64,000 nt of DNA. Origin: Melioribacter sp051488685 (lineage in GTDB: Bacteria; Bacteroidota; Ignavibacteria; Ignavibacteriales; Melioribacteraceae). The DNA lies in assembly GCF_051488685.1 (NCBI RefSeq), contig NZ_JBPSEH010000001.1:1-64000 (forward strand), given 5' to 3'. A model generated the notes under the pieces. The model did not search any database, had not been told where the DNA came from, and saw nothing but the letters and a program-made list of their open reading frames with translations. A program made the translations under genes and the position numbers. Below, in pieces: positions 22,774 through 31,776 of this stretch (position 1 is its first letter; each line of letters begins with the position of its first letter).

Positions 22774-24474
22774 TTAAGCTTTCATCCGTTCGCCTTTTTC
22801 TTCTTTACTGAAGATCCATCCGACCACTTTACCGATATCGATTTTACCGAAGTCGTTCCAGTATTTCCTGGTACGAACGTGCATTGAACTGGTATCTTCT
22901 TCTGGAATTGAACTGGCTTCTGCAATGATTGCATTAATCCTCTCGATCCAGGTTTCCATGTTTTTCTCTCTCAAATCGACCCAGCCGTCGTGTGCCCACA
23001 AATCGATACTTTCTGCGGTAATATTCAATTCATTTTCGCCTCTGAACGGAGGAATCTTCATCGTATTACCTCGTAGCAGGGATTTGCCATCGGGCAGAAG
23101 AATTGGAATACCAATCGAAATTATTTCATTTCTCAACCTGTCGTTTTCTTTGATGTACTCGAAAACTTTGTTCGATAGTTCAGCTGGAGAAAATTCTGGT
23201 ATTCTTTTCATTTCGCCGGCGACGTGTCTCAGTAAATTTATTTCATGCAATAATTTTGAAAGGCGCGGTGGACCTAACAATTCGAATGCAACACTTTCTT
23301 TGCCGTACAAATTTTCGAGTTCTTCGAGTTTCTCGACGGCTGAATGCTGCAAGAATCCGGCTCTGTATGTTGGTTCGAGCGTTGCATTGTCGAGAGCATT
23401 GATTATGTCGTGACCAGTATTACCGCCTTTAATTTCGTATATCAGGTCGTCGGCAATTTCTTCTGGAGTTACATATTCCATCTGTCCTTGAGTTGTAATT
23501 GCCTCGAACTCTCCTCTGGAAAAAGTGCCATTCTCTCCGGTATCTATGTAAACCGATTTTAATGATTCACCGGTTGACTTGAATTTAATATCGGGTTTTA
23601 ATTGCAACTTTCCTTCTAACCTAACAGCATCATTCAAGTCGACATTCTGAATTTCGATTGGTTTTCCTCCTTTTCTAATTTCACCGAACTCAATTTTTTT
23701 CCAGGCGATGGCGGCAGTCGGTTTAATTTCTTTTGTAATTGGTCCTTGTGGAGTTCTGCCCATTAAAAATAGCAATAGAGTATGAGCTCCGGCTACGGCA
23801 GATTTACTCAGCAGAACGCGTGACGGTTTCTCTTCGCTGTGTGTGTAAGGGATATTCAATCCCATTCCCCCTGTGCCGCTCGTTCCAATCTTAAAATAAA
23901 TTTTTGTGCCTGCCCTGCTCATTGCATTATAAAGTATTTGTACGTGTCGGATAATTTGAGGAACATATTCGCTGCAGAAGAGTTTTTCCATTTCATTTCG
24001 CATTACTTCGGCATCCGAGCCTTCGTTCATTAATCTTTTAATCCGGTAATAAGTCGAATAGATATCCTGGTATGCGATTGCCGTTGCTGAATTTACACAA
24101 TCGATAACAATTTCTGGTTTGAATTCCATAATTAATTTATAAGCCGCCGAAGCCTCAAGTATCTCGTCGTTCAATTCCTCCATTATATCGTACATAAGAA
24201 TTCGGCGTGATTCGGGATCTTCGAGCAGTTCCAGACGATTTTTATCCTTAAATTCATACCGTACAAAAATATTTCCCCACCACGGAACAAAATAGTCTTC
24301 CGGCAATCCGGTGAATTCTTTCTTTAGCTTTTCAACCTGTGCAAGCGCTTCTTCTTTTTTGAGTGAAGTTACAATAATTCTTTTTGGCTTTTCGCTCACC
24401 AGTTTGCGCGTAACGGCGTTACCTACCAGTCCCCATGCCCCCAGAACTAATACTGTTTTGTTTTGAATATCCAT
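22774..24474 (-). CDS. Large Rossmann-fold (SDR-like) protein of unknown function
   Basis: A 566-residue soluble protein. It opens with a nucleotide-binding loop VLVLGAWGLVGNAV (residues 8-21), and the first 250 residues follow a short-chain dehydrogenase pattern: KPEIVIDCVNSATAIAYQD, IYFKIGTSGTGGMGLNIPYT, then a KSAVAGAHTLLLFLMGRTP helix. The classical YxxxK pair is not obvious. Residues about 330-430 contain a segment with TPEEIADDLIYEIKGGNTGHD; the C-terminus is helical and unfamiliar. Transcribed alone, divergent from the PTS gene. I cannot assign a substrate. Confidence 0.65.
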   Translation of the reverse strand: MDIQNKTVLVLGAWGLVGNAVTRKLVSEKPKRIIVTSLKKEEALAQVEKLKKEFTGLPEDYFVPWWGNIFVRYEFKDKNRLELLEDPESRRILMYDIMEELNDEILEASAAYKLIMEFKPEIVIDCVNSATAIAYQDIYSTYYRIKRLMNEGSDAEVMRNEMEKLFCSEYVPQIIRHVQILYNAMSRAGTKIYFKIGTSGTGGMGLNIPYTHSEEKPSRVLLSKSAVAGAHTLLLFLMGRTPQGPITKEIKPTAAIAWKKIEFGEIRKGGKPIEIQNVDLNDAVRLEGKLQLKPDIKFKSTGESLKSVYIDTGENGTFSRGEFEAITTQGQMEYVTPEEIADDLIYEIKGGNTGHDIINALDNATLEPTYRAGFLQHSAVEKLEELENLYGKESVAFELLGPPRLSKLLHEINLLRHVAGEMKRIPEFSPAELSNKVFEYIKENDRLRNEIISIGIPILLPDGKSLLRGNTMKIPPFRGENELNITAESIDLWAHDGWVDLREKNMETWIERINAIIAEASSIPEEDTSSMHVRTRKYWNDFGKIDIGKVVGWIFSKEEKGERMKA

Positions 24475-24559
24475 TATAACTCCAATTTTATTTTTAATGA
24501 TAAATTAAGGTTACTTTTATCCGATTTCAAGAAAATTGGTAGTAAAAAAATCTGGTCGA

Positions 24560-24590
24560 TTGATAAAGGGATAATGGTTTCTTAAATTTG
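24560..24590 (+). promoter_or_regulatory. Bacteroidota-type promoter for the EIIA gene
   Basis: A TTG (24560-24562) and, 20 bases later, TAAATTTG (24583-24590) match the -33 TTG / -7 TAnnTTTG housekeeping pattern of Bacteroidota. The -7 box lies 27 bases before the ATG of the PTS EIIA gene. Confidence 0.45.
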
Positions 24591-24617
24591 TAGCAGTAAA
24601 AACTAAGTGGGTATTAG

Positions 24618-25091
24618 ATGAAAATTTCGGATATTTTACAACCCGACAAAATTATACCTTCGTTGAAGGGGAAAACCAAAGCCGAAGTTATTAATGAATT
24701 GGTAGATTTATTTCGAGATGACGAACGGGTTAAAGACCTTGAAGGGGTTCGTGAAGCCGTACATGAACGTGAAAAAATAATGTCGACAGGTGTTGGTAAA
24801 GGTTTTGCCATACCGCACGCTAAATCAAACGGCGTCAATGATATCATTGCTGCATTTGGTAAACTCGACGAGCCAATCGATTTTCAGGCTCTCGACGGTC
24901 AACCGGTAAACCTTGTCTTTTTACTCGTCGGCAAAGAAAACCTTGTCGGGCCGCACATCAAACTCCTCAGCAGGATATCGAGAATGATGAATAACGAGGA
25001 ATTCAGAGAAAATCTTTCCAAGGCTAAAACTGCCGACGAAATTTATAATCTCTTTCTGGAAGAAGAAAAACAATATTTCGAAATTAACTAA
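24618..25091 (+). CDS. PTS EIIA-type (PtsN-like) protein
   Basis: A 157-residue single-domain EIIA of the fructose/nitrogen class. The phospho-accepting His67 is in KGFAIPHAKS, preceded by STGVGKG, with DGQPVNLVFLLVG later. With no EIIB or EIIC domain it is probably regulatory, as PtsN is, rather than a sugar transporter part. No HPr or EI gene is visible here. It precedes hisS by 17 bp and may share its transcript. Confidence 0.88.
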   Translation: MKISDILQPDKIIPSLKGKTKAEVINELVDLFRDDERVKDLEGVREAVHEREKIMSTGVGKGFAIPHAKSNGVNDIIAAFGKLDEPIDFQALDGQPVNLVFLLVGKENLVGPHIKLLSRISRMMNNEEFRENLSKAKTADEIYNLFLEEEKQYFEIN

Positions 25092-25108
25092 TACCAGGTT
25101 TCTCCTTA

Positions 25109-26371
25109 ATGATTAAAGCCGTTACAGGTACAAAAGATATCCTTCCAGGTGATATACCCAAATGGAGGTATATTGAAAATCTCGTCCGCACAACTTTTGA
25201 AAAATTTAATTATAGTGAAATTCGGACACCGATTTTTGAAGAAACGCGACTTTTTGCTCGTGGCATTGGAGAAGAGACCGACATAGTTAGCAAAGAAATG
25301 TATACATTCGAAGACAGAGGCGGACTCAGTATTACTCTTAAACCTGAAATGACAGCCGCTGTAGTGAGAGCATTGATTGAGCATTCACTCCATAAAAAAT
25401 CACAGTTAAACAAGCTCTTTTATATCTCTCCTATGTTCCGGCAGGAAAGACCTCAAGCAGGCAGGCTGCGTCAATTTCATCAATTTGGGGCCGAAGCAAT
25501 CGGCAGCAACGACCCTTTTTTAGACGCTGAAATGATTGTGATTGCCTATTCCATATTAAATCAAATTGGACTGAAAAATTTAACCGTAATCATCAATACT
25601 CTCGGTATTCCTTCAGAAAGAGAATCCTACAAAAATGAATTAAAGGGTTATCTAAAAAATCACTACAGTCGTCTTTCAAACGAAAGCAAGAGAAGATATG
25701 AGACCAATATCCTGCGAATCTTCGACAGCAAAGAGGAACAGGATATCGAGATAATGAAAGATGCACCCCTTCTTATCGATTTTCTCGGAGCTCAAAGCCT
25801 CGAACACTTTGATAAAGTAAAGAATGCTCTTGTTAAACTTGGAATAAAATATGAAATAGAACCCAGATTGGTAAGGGGGCTGGATTATTACACACACACC
25901 ACATTCGAAATAGCAAGTGGCAGCGTCGGCTCGCAAAGTGCACTGTGCGGAGGAGGTCGTTATAACGGTCTGGTTGCCCAACTCGGAGGCGACGATTTGC
26001 CAGGCGTTGGATTCGCTGCTGGAATTGAACGAATTTTACTGGCTTGCGAAAATGAAAATATCCTTAATATCCCTCAAGATAAAATTGACGTATATGTAGC
26101 ATTGCTCGATAAAAATCTCAACGACGATTCTTTTATTCTTACTAATCGATTGAGACAGAAAGGATTAAAAGCCGAGTGCGATTATCTGTCGAGAAGCCTG
26201 AAAGCACAAATGCGAGAAGCAAACAAATTGAATGCTTCATACGTACTCTTTTTTGGTGGCGAGGAATATAATGATAAAAAGGCTCTATTAAAAAATATGA
26301 CGACCGGCGAACAAACTGCCATTTCGTTTGAAGATATTGACTTGGTCGTCGATAAAATAAAGAGAGGTTGA
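25109..26371 (+). CDS. hisS: Histidyl-tRNA synthetase
   Basis: A 420-residue class II aminoacyl-tRNA synthetase. Seen: the opening VTGTKDILPGD, motif 1 region, motif 2 FRQERPQAGRLRQFHQFG with the catalytic Arg, the histidine-specific LVRGLDYYTHTTFE, GGGRYNGLVAQLGG, motif 3 GVGFAAGIERIL, and a C-terminal anticodon-binding domain (YVALLDK). Length is normal for the bacterial enzyme. Its stop is one base before the next gene. Confidence 0.97.
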   Translation: MIKAVTGTKDILPGDIPKWRYIENLVRTTFEKFNYSEIRTPIFEETRLFARGIGEETDIVSKEMYTFEDRGGLSITLKPEMTAAVVRALIEHSLHKKSQLNKLFYISPMFRQERPQAGRLRQFHQFGAEAIGSNDPFLDAEMIVIAYSILNQIGLKNLTVIINTLGIPSERESYKNELKGYLKNHYSRLSNESKRRYETNILRIFDSKEEQDIEIMKDAPLLIDFLGAQSLEHFDKVKNALVKLGIKYEIEPRLVRGLDYYTHTTFEIASGSVGSQSALCGGGRYNGLVAQLGGDDLPGVGFAAGIERILLACENENILNIPQDKIDVYVALLDKNLNDDSFILTNRLRQKGLKAECDYLSRSLKAQMREANKLNASYVLFFGGEEYNDKKALLKNMTTGEQTAISFEDIDLVVDKIKRG

Positions 26372-26372
26372 T

Positions 26373-26885
26373 ATGCCTCTGCGTAAAGTAAACGATCCGC
26401 CAAAGATTCCCAAAACGCGGAAGAAAAAACCCGAATCGGTACTGAAAGCTATACCAGCACCCAAGCCCGACAAGCTCGAGTATTTATGCAAACTCTTTTT
26501 CAGATACGATAAAACTGTAAAGAAACAATATCTCGTTATACGTATCGAAACTATCGCATATTTTACAAACTTTACGTACGAAATCACTTATGACTTGATA
26601 GAAAAAGAGAACAACATTTATATAATAATTACAGGACTGAAAGCTAGAATGGACCTCGTGCCTGAAGTAGGTCCTGCATCATGCGAATTATTGAGAGAGT
26701 TTCTGGAAGGTAATATCAATATAAATCTAACAAAGCAAGACGGGGCTATCAACAGCGCTGAATACCAGGTCGATTTCAACAACAGGGCAATTAATTTGAT
26801 AAAAGAATTTATGCCTCCCAAAAAAAACAACCGCATCTTCTGTAAATTCGAAGTGGATAATAATAATTTTAGTTTTGCTGACTAA
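26373..26885 (+). CDS. Conserved-looking hypothetical protein
   Basis: A 170-residue soluble protein. The first 35 residues are basic and proline-rich (PKIPKTRKKKPES, KAIPAPKPDK) and probably disordered. The rest alternates beta-strand-like and helical pieces (VIRIETIAYFTNFTYEITYD; IYIIITGLKARMDLVPEVGP). No signal peptide, membrane helix or recognised motif. It begins one base after hisS and ends 14 bp before rlmB, so it is very likely a real gene of that operon, perhaps linked to translation. Confidence 0.65.
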   Translation: MPLRKVNDPPKIPKTRKKKPESVLKAIPAPKPDKLEYLCKLFFRYDKTVKKQYLVIRIETIAYFTNFTYEITYDLIEKENNIYIIITGLKARMDLVPEVGPASCELLREFLEGNININLTKQDGAINSAEYQVDFNNRAINLIKEFMPPKKNNRIFCKFEVDNNNFSFAD

Positions 26886-26899
26886 GCGGGGACTTTAAA

Positions 26900-27643
26900 T
26901 TGGAAATTATTTACGGCAGGAAGCCCGTACTCGAAGCAATTAATGCAAAGGAAGACATCGAGGTAATTTACGTTGCTTATGGTCAGCATGGCGAAGCAAT
27001 AAATCGAATATTTACAGCAGCCAAGAAAAACAATTTTAAAATCACACAACTCTCTTCGAAAAAATTCAAGCAGCTGGCTGGCAATCTAAATACTCAAGGT
27101 GTAATTGCAATTAAAAGCATCTATAAATTTCTGGATTATCGCGAACTGATCGATCATTCTTTAAAAAGTAAAGAGCCTTTAATTTTAATACTCGATACAT
27201 TGCAGGATACTCACAATCTTGGAGCAGTTTTGAGAACAGCCGAATGTGCAGGGGTTGATGGAGTAATAATTACGTCAATCAACAGTGCACCTGTAAACGA
27301 GACAGTAGCAAAAATTTCAGCTGGTGCATTATCACATTTGAAAATTTCCAGAGTCGGAAATCTTATGCAGCCAATAAAATATCTCAAGGAGAAAGGATTC
27401 TGGATTGTTGGAGCTGACGTTTCTGAAAAATCGGTAAATTACGACACTGTCGACTATTCTTCTCCAATTGCCCTTATAATAGGTAACGAAGAAAGAGGAA
27501 TAAGAAGGCTCGTTTCAGAAGAATGCGATTTCCTGGTTAAAATTCCGATGAAGGGAAAAATTGACTCATTAAATGTATCTGTTGCAACAGGAGTAATTCT
27601 TTTCGAAATTAACCGCCAGCGTTCAGTCAAACGAAAGGATTAA
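26900..27643 (+). CDS. rlmB: 23S rRNA 2'-O-ribose methyltransferase, TrmH/RlmB family
   Basis: A 247-residue SpoU-class enzyme: an N-terminal substrate-binding domain (IYGRKPVLEAINAKEDIEVI) and a SPOUT knot with motif 1 LDTLQDTHNLGAVLRTAECAG, motif 2 IALIIGNEERGIRR and motif 3 IPMKGKIDSLNVSVATGVIL. This set matches the enzyme that methylates G2251 in the ribosomal P-loop. The start is TTG at 26900 after GGGGAC. Last gene of the ptsN-hisS-hyp-rlmB run; it overlaps the bshA stop on the other strand. Confidence 0.9.
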   Translation: MEIIYGRKPVLEAINAKEDIEVIYVAYGQHGEAINRIFTAAKKNNFKITQLSSKKFKQLAGNLNTQGVIAIKSIYKFLDYRELIDHSLKSKEPLILILDTLQDTHNLGAVLRTAECAGVDGVIITSINSAPVNETVAKISAGALSHLKISRVGNLMQPIKYLKEKGFWIVGADVSEKSVNYDTVDYSSPIALIIGNEERGIRRLVSEECDFLVKIPMKGKIDSLNVSVATGVILFEINRQRSVKRKD

Positions 27644-28767
27644 GAATTCATAACTTTTTCGTAATAGTCTATGTACTTCGGCACAATCAAATCTTTGTCA
27701 AAATTTTTCACTGCTCTGTTTCTTGAATTCAATGAAAAAGTTTTATACTTCTTTTCGTTAGTAAGCAAATCGAGAACATATTTTGCCATTCGTTCCACGT
27801 CCCCAATTTCTGCAATATATCCGGTTTCGTTGTGAATAATTAATTCGGGTAATCCACCTACTGAGGAACTGACAACAGGCAAACCACAAGCCATTGCCTC
27901 AAGAGCAGAAAGACCAAAACTTTCGGACTGAGAAGGCATTAAAAAAATGTCAGCTGCATTTAAAATTTCTGGAAGTGCATCTTGCTTGCCCAAAAAAATT
28001 ACTTCTTTATGGAGATTTAATTCCCTCGTTAATCGTTCGCATTCCGAACGTTCCGGTCCATCGCCTACAAGTAAAAGGCGTGTTGGAATTTGCTTATTAA
28101 CAATATAGAGTATTTTGATTGTATCGGTTACTCTTTTAACGGCTCGGAAATTAGAAGTGTGAACCAGCACTTTTTCTCCATTCGGCGCAATATGATTCCT
28201 GAAGTCTTCGTTCTCCTTAGGTCTGTATTTATTAATATCTATAAAATTATAGATAACCTCTATCTCTTTCTGGATATTGAAATTCGTCAAAGTTTTTTCT
28301 TTCAGGAAGCGGGAAACTGCCGTTACGCCGTCGCTTTCTTCAATACTGAATTTAACGAGCGGCATAAAAGATGGTTCCAATCCCATCAAAGTTATGTCGG
28401 TACCATGTAATGTCGTTATAAATTTAATATCGCTGTTTAATTTTTTTCTAATTTGCTTTGCCAGATATGCACTTATCGCATGAGGAATTGCATAATGTAC
28501 ATGCATTAAATCCAGGTTTTCATATTCAATAACTTCAAGCATTTTACTCGTAAGCGATATATCGTAAAGCGAGTGCTCGAAAAGCGGATAACTTGCCATT
28601 TCTACTTCGTGGAAAAAAATATTTTCGACAAAACGATCCAGACGATGAGGAATTGCATAACTAATAAAATGAACCTGATGACCTCTGGCAGCAAGTTCAA
28701 GTCCTAATTCGGTTGCAACAACTCCGCTACCGCCATAAGTTGGATAGCATGTTATTCCGATTTTCAT
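27640..28767 (-). CDS. bshA: N-acetyl-alpha-D-glucosaminyl L-malate synthase
   Basis: A GT4 glycosyltransferase that makes the first intermediate of bacillithiol from UDP-GlcNAc and malate. BshA-typical features are the start MKIGITCYPTYGGSGVVATE, GHQVHFISYAIPHRLDR, the LMHVHYAIPHA block, LHGTDITLMG, and the GT4 C-terminal motif SQSESFGLSALEAMACGLPV. I chose ATG 28767, the exact family start, over a TTG or ATG 16 codons upstream. It implies a bacillithiol redox system; bshB and bshC are not in the window. Confidence 0.94.
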   Translation of the reverse strand: MKIGITCYPTYGGSGVVATELGLELAARGHQVHFISYAIPHRLDRFVENIFFHEVEMASYPLFEHSLYDISLTSKMLEVIEYENLDLMHVHYAIPHAISAYLAKQIRKKLNSDIKFITTLHGTDITLMGLEPSFMPLVKFSIEESDGVTAVSRFLKEKTLTNFNIQKEIEVIYNFIDINKYRPKENEDFRNHIAPNGEKVLVHTSNFRAVKRVTDTIKILYIVNKQIPTRLLLVGDGPERSECERLTRELNLHKEVIFLGKQDALPEILNAADIFLMPSQSESFGLSALEAMACGLPVVSSSVGGLPELIIHNETGYIAEIGDVERMAKYVLDLLTNEKKYKTFSLNSRNRAVKNFDKDLIVPKYIDYYEKVMNS

Positions 28768-28852
28768 AACTTTTCTTATAATTTTTTGTAACTTTTGACC
28801 ATACAACAAATTCATGATTTAAACTGTTCACAATATATTAATTTTTCAAGAT

Positions 28853-29716
28853 ATGAATATTGCACTGGTAGGACATTCGATTATCGACTATATCTCCCAT
28901 TACGGGAAAGAATATATAAGGCCAGGTGGAATTTATTATTCTGCGCTCGGCATGCTTTCGCAGATTAACGAAACGGATAACGTTTTTTTAATTACGGGTG
29001 TAGATAAAAATAAGTTCCACCTCTTTAATTCTCTCTACAGTAAATTGCGCACCGATTTTATTTTCAATTTAGCTGATATGCCTTCAGTCCTTTTAATTAC
29101 CGAACAAGAAGGAGAGCGGGAAGAAATCTATAAAAATTTATCCGACAGATTAATTCTACCCGATATCGACTGGAACCGTTTCGACGGCATTCTAATTAAT
29201 ATGATAACTGGTTTCGATATCGATCACCAACAACTTGAAAAAATTAGAAAGAATTACAAAGGACTAATTTATTTCGACGTCCATACATTGGCACGCGGAG
29301 TTGATACAAACAACAAGCGCTTCTTTAGAACAATACCTGAAATAGAAAAATGGCTATCATGCATCGATATCCTGCAGTGCAACCAGAACGAGTTAAAAAC
29401 TATTTATGACTACAGTGACAGGAAAGAAGCAGCGGCAGAAATTATAAATCACGGAGTTAAGATTGTTCTGATTACAAAAGGAAATTCAGGAGCAGAACTT
29501 TATTATATTTCGGGCGAGCAATTAGAAACGGTCGAAGTCAAAGCTGAAGATGTGGATGAGATTAATAAAATTGGTTGCGGCGATATCTTTGGGTCGGTCT
29601 TTTTTTATTCATATCTTTCGACGCAGGATTTGAATTACTCTCTAAAGAAAGCCAATTATTTTGCCGCTCTATCTGTATCTGGTAAAATTGACAACATTAT
29701 AAAAGCAAAATTATGA
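28853..29716 (+). CDS. PfkB-family carbohydrate kinase
   Basis: A 287-residue ribokinase-fold kinase. N-terminal GG-type motif RPGGIYYSALGM, C-terminal catalytic motif NKIGCGDIFGSVF with the base Asp (family: GAGDxF, here GCGD), and a KG-N-G nucleotide-site strand (VLITKGNSGAELYY). Somewhat shorter than ribokinase; substrate not predictable. It overlaps rfbD by four bases, so its sugar phosphate may feed surface-glycan synthesis. Confidence 0.8.
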   Translation: MNIALVGHSIIDYISHYGKEYIRPGGIYYSALGMLSQINETDNVFLITGVDKNKFHLFNSLYSKLRTDFIFNLADMPSVLLITEQEGEREEIYKNLSDRLILPDIDWNRFDGILINMITGFDIDHQQLEKIRKNYKGLIYFDVHTLARGVDTNNKRFFRTIPEIEKWLSCIDILQCNQNELKTIYDYSDRKEAAAEIINHGVKIVLITKGNSGAELYYISGEQLETVEVKAEDVDEINKIGCGDIFGSVFFYSYLSTQDLNYSLKKANYFAALSVSGKIDNIIKAKL

Positions 29717-30615
29717 TTAAGACGAGAATCTTGATTGTTGGATCGAATGGAATGTTAGGTCAACGTCTCACACGTTTCTTTTCATCGCGTTTGGATAAAT
29801 TTGAACTTTTGTGTACCTCGATTGAAAAGAATTCATATATAAAATCAGTTCAGTATAAAACCCTCGACATAACAGACAAAAACAGTGTAAAGAAAATAAT
29901 ACTCGATTTTTTTCCCGATTTTGTAATAAACGCCGCCGCTTATACAAATGTTGACAAAGCTGAAACAGAACGCGAACAGGCGTGGAAAATAAACGTAACG
30001 GGTGTAGAAAATCTGGCATTCTATTCATGGACAATCGATGCCCATCTTATCCACATTTCTACCGATTATATTTTTGACGGGAAAAAGGGACCTTATACCG
30101 AGACCGACCGTCCCTGTCCAATTAGTTATTACGGCAGGACAAAACTTGCCGCGGAGAATTCGATAAGAGCAAACGGAGTTAGATATACAATATTGAGGAC
30201 AAACGTTCTCTACGGTCCAGTTCAAGAAGGTAAGCCGGATTTCGTTAAATGGGTAATTAACTCTCTGAAAGAAAACAAGGTTATCAGCATTGTAACCGAC
30301 CAATACAACAATCCAACTTTTACGGACGACCTGGTAGATTCCATAGCCAGAATAATTGAATTCAAGAAAGAAGGAATTTACAATATAGGCGGGAAAGAAA
30401 TACTATCCCGCTACGAATTCACACAGAAAATTGCGGACTATTTTCAACTCGACAAAAAATTGATTCGACCTATATTAACAAAAGATTTGAATCAACCGGC
30501 ACCGCGCCCACTGAAATCGGGATTAATTATTCTCAAGGCCATAACCGAACTGGGTTATCAGCCTCATTCAATTGAAGATACTTTTTCTGTAATAAAATCG
30601 GAATTGAATTTATAG
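29713..30615 (+). CDS. rfbD: dTDP-4-dehydrorhamnose reductase family protein
   Basis: A 300-residue extended SDR. Nucleotide-binding GSNGMLGQRL, NAAAYTNVDKAE, HISTDYIFDGKKGPYTE, the YYGRTKLAAE active-site Tyr/Lys, and RTNVLYGP, all typical of RfbD. It completes dTDP-L-rhamnose synthesis begun by RfbA/B/C. Coupled by an ATGA overlap to the sugar kinase upstream and distant from rfbC at 20202. A related SDR function (for example a MAT2B-like or SAM-binding homologue) cannot be excluded. Confidence 0.85.
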   Translation: MIKTRILIVGSNGMLGQRLTRFFSSRLDKFELLCTSIEKNSYIKSVQYKTLDITDKNSVKKIILDFFPDFVINAAAYTNVDKAETEREQAWKINVTGVENLAFYSWTIDAHLIHISTDYIFDGKKGPYTETDRPCPISYYGRTKLAAENSIRANGVRYTILRTNVLYGPVQEGKPDFVKWVINSLKENKVISIVTDQYNNPTFTDDLVDSIARIIEFKKEGIYNIGGKEILSRYEFTQKIADYFQLDKKLIRPILTKDLNQPAPRPLKSGLIILKAITELGYQPHSIEDTFSVIKSELNL

Positions 30616-30855
30616 TGTTTCATATTTCTCTTTTAAAATTAAATGCACTAATCGTATCGGAAAAATTATATCCAGTGAATATTTTTGAACTCAACGTAGA
30701 TAACTTAAGTAAATCAAAAAAAAATGTATTTTTTAATATATAATTCAGCATTTCAATACCCATTCAAAATTTGTATATTTTGTTATGATTTATATCATAC
30801 AATGGTAAAACACAATTTCTTAATATTCAGGCAAGAAATTTAACTTTCGTGAAAT

Positions 30856-31029
30856 ATGGAATTCCAAAACTGGTCTATCGACAAAGGGGATTATAAAAGA
30901 GATAAAACAGCCACGTGGACTTATCAAAAGAAGCTAATTAAGAAACGGCGACTAAAAAAAATATTGCTATTAATTCTTTATATAACAGTCCTCACATTTG
31001 CATCATACATAATTATAGAAGGATTATGA
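30856..31029 (+). CDS. Possible 57-residue single-span membrane protein
   Basis: ATG 30856 opens a 57-codon frame. A polar, basic first half (YKRDKTATWTYQKKLIKKRR) precedes one C-terminal membrane helix (ILLLILYITVLTFASYIIII), the layout of a tail-anchored small protein. Its stop overlaps the lptB stop on the opposite strand by six bases. The ~240 bp upstream of it are A+T-rich with no other gene. Confidence 0.45.
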   Translation: MEFQNWSIDKGDYKRDKTATWTYQKKLIKKRRLKKILLLILYITVLTFASYIIIEGL

Positions 31030-31776
31030 GTAGCGATCGAGTCTGAATTTTTCACCAAGATAAAGTTTACGAACTTCCTCGTCTTCAGCTAATTCGTGGG
31101 CAGTTCCTTCCTTAAATATTTTTCCGTTAATCAATATGTAAGCCCGATCTACAATGCTCAACGTTTCGTGTACGTTGTGGTCTGTAATTAAAATGCCGAT
31201 GCCTTTATGTTTCAAGTTGGCGACAATATTCATAATATCTTCCACGGCAATCGGGTCGACGCCTGCAAAAGGCTCGTCGAGCAGGATAAATTTTGGATTT
31301 GTAGCCAGTGCTCTTGCAATTTCTGTCCTTCTTCTTTCGCCTCCACTGAGTTGAAATCCCATACTTTTTCGAACGTGTTTTATACCGAGTTCGTCGAGAA
31401 GGGATTCGAGCCTTTCTTCCCTTTCTGACTTAGAAATGTCTATCATTTGAAGAATTGCCATAATATTGTCTTCGACACTCAATCTACTGAAAACGGAGGC
31501 TTCCTGTGGTAAATAACCGATGCCCATTTTAGCTCTTTTGTACATCGGTTCTTCCGTAATCTCGTTACCATCCATGAACACTCTTCCGCCATTGGGTTTA
31601 ATCATTCCAACAATCATATAAAAAGTAGTGGTTTTACCTGCGCCGTTCGGCCCTAAAAGCCCTACCACTTCTCCCTGTTCAACCGATATAGAAACTTCGT
31701 TTACGACAGTTCGTTTCTTATAAATTTTCTTAAGACCTTCACCACTTAATTTCATATTACCAACCGTAGTTTTCAA
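31024..31776 (-). CDS. lptB: LPS export ABC transporter ATPase LptB
   Basis: A 250-residue ABC ATPase driving lipopolysaccharide extraction from the inner membrane with LptF/G/C. Walker A GPNGAGKTTTFYMIVG, Q-loop GYLPQEASVF, signature LSGGERRRTEIARALA, Walker B FILLDEPFAGVDP, and H-loop LITDHNVHETL; QEASVFSRLSV and RRRTEIARAL are LptB-like. Last gene of the Kdo/Lpt operon, overlapping the OstA-like gene by four bases. LptF and LptG genes are not in the window. Confidence 0.95.
   Translation of the reverse strand: MKTTVGNMKLSGEGLKKIYKKRTVVNEVSISVEQGEVVGLLGPNGAGKTTTFYMIVGMIKPNGGRVFMDGNEITEEPMYKRAKMGIGYLPQEASVFSRLSVEDNIMAILQMIDISKSEREERLESLLDELGIKHVRKSMGFQLSGGERRRTEIARALATNPKFILLDEPFAGVDPIAVEDIMNIVANLKHKGIGILITDHNVHETLSIVDRAYILINGKIFKEGTAHELAEDEEVRKLYLGEKFRLDRYS

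Noticed and set aside
22925..23413. Plus-strand 162-codon frame inside the Rossmann-fold gene
   Set aside because: Antisense shadow; low-complexity serine/leucine composition typical of reverse reading.
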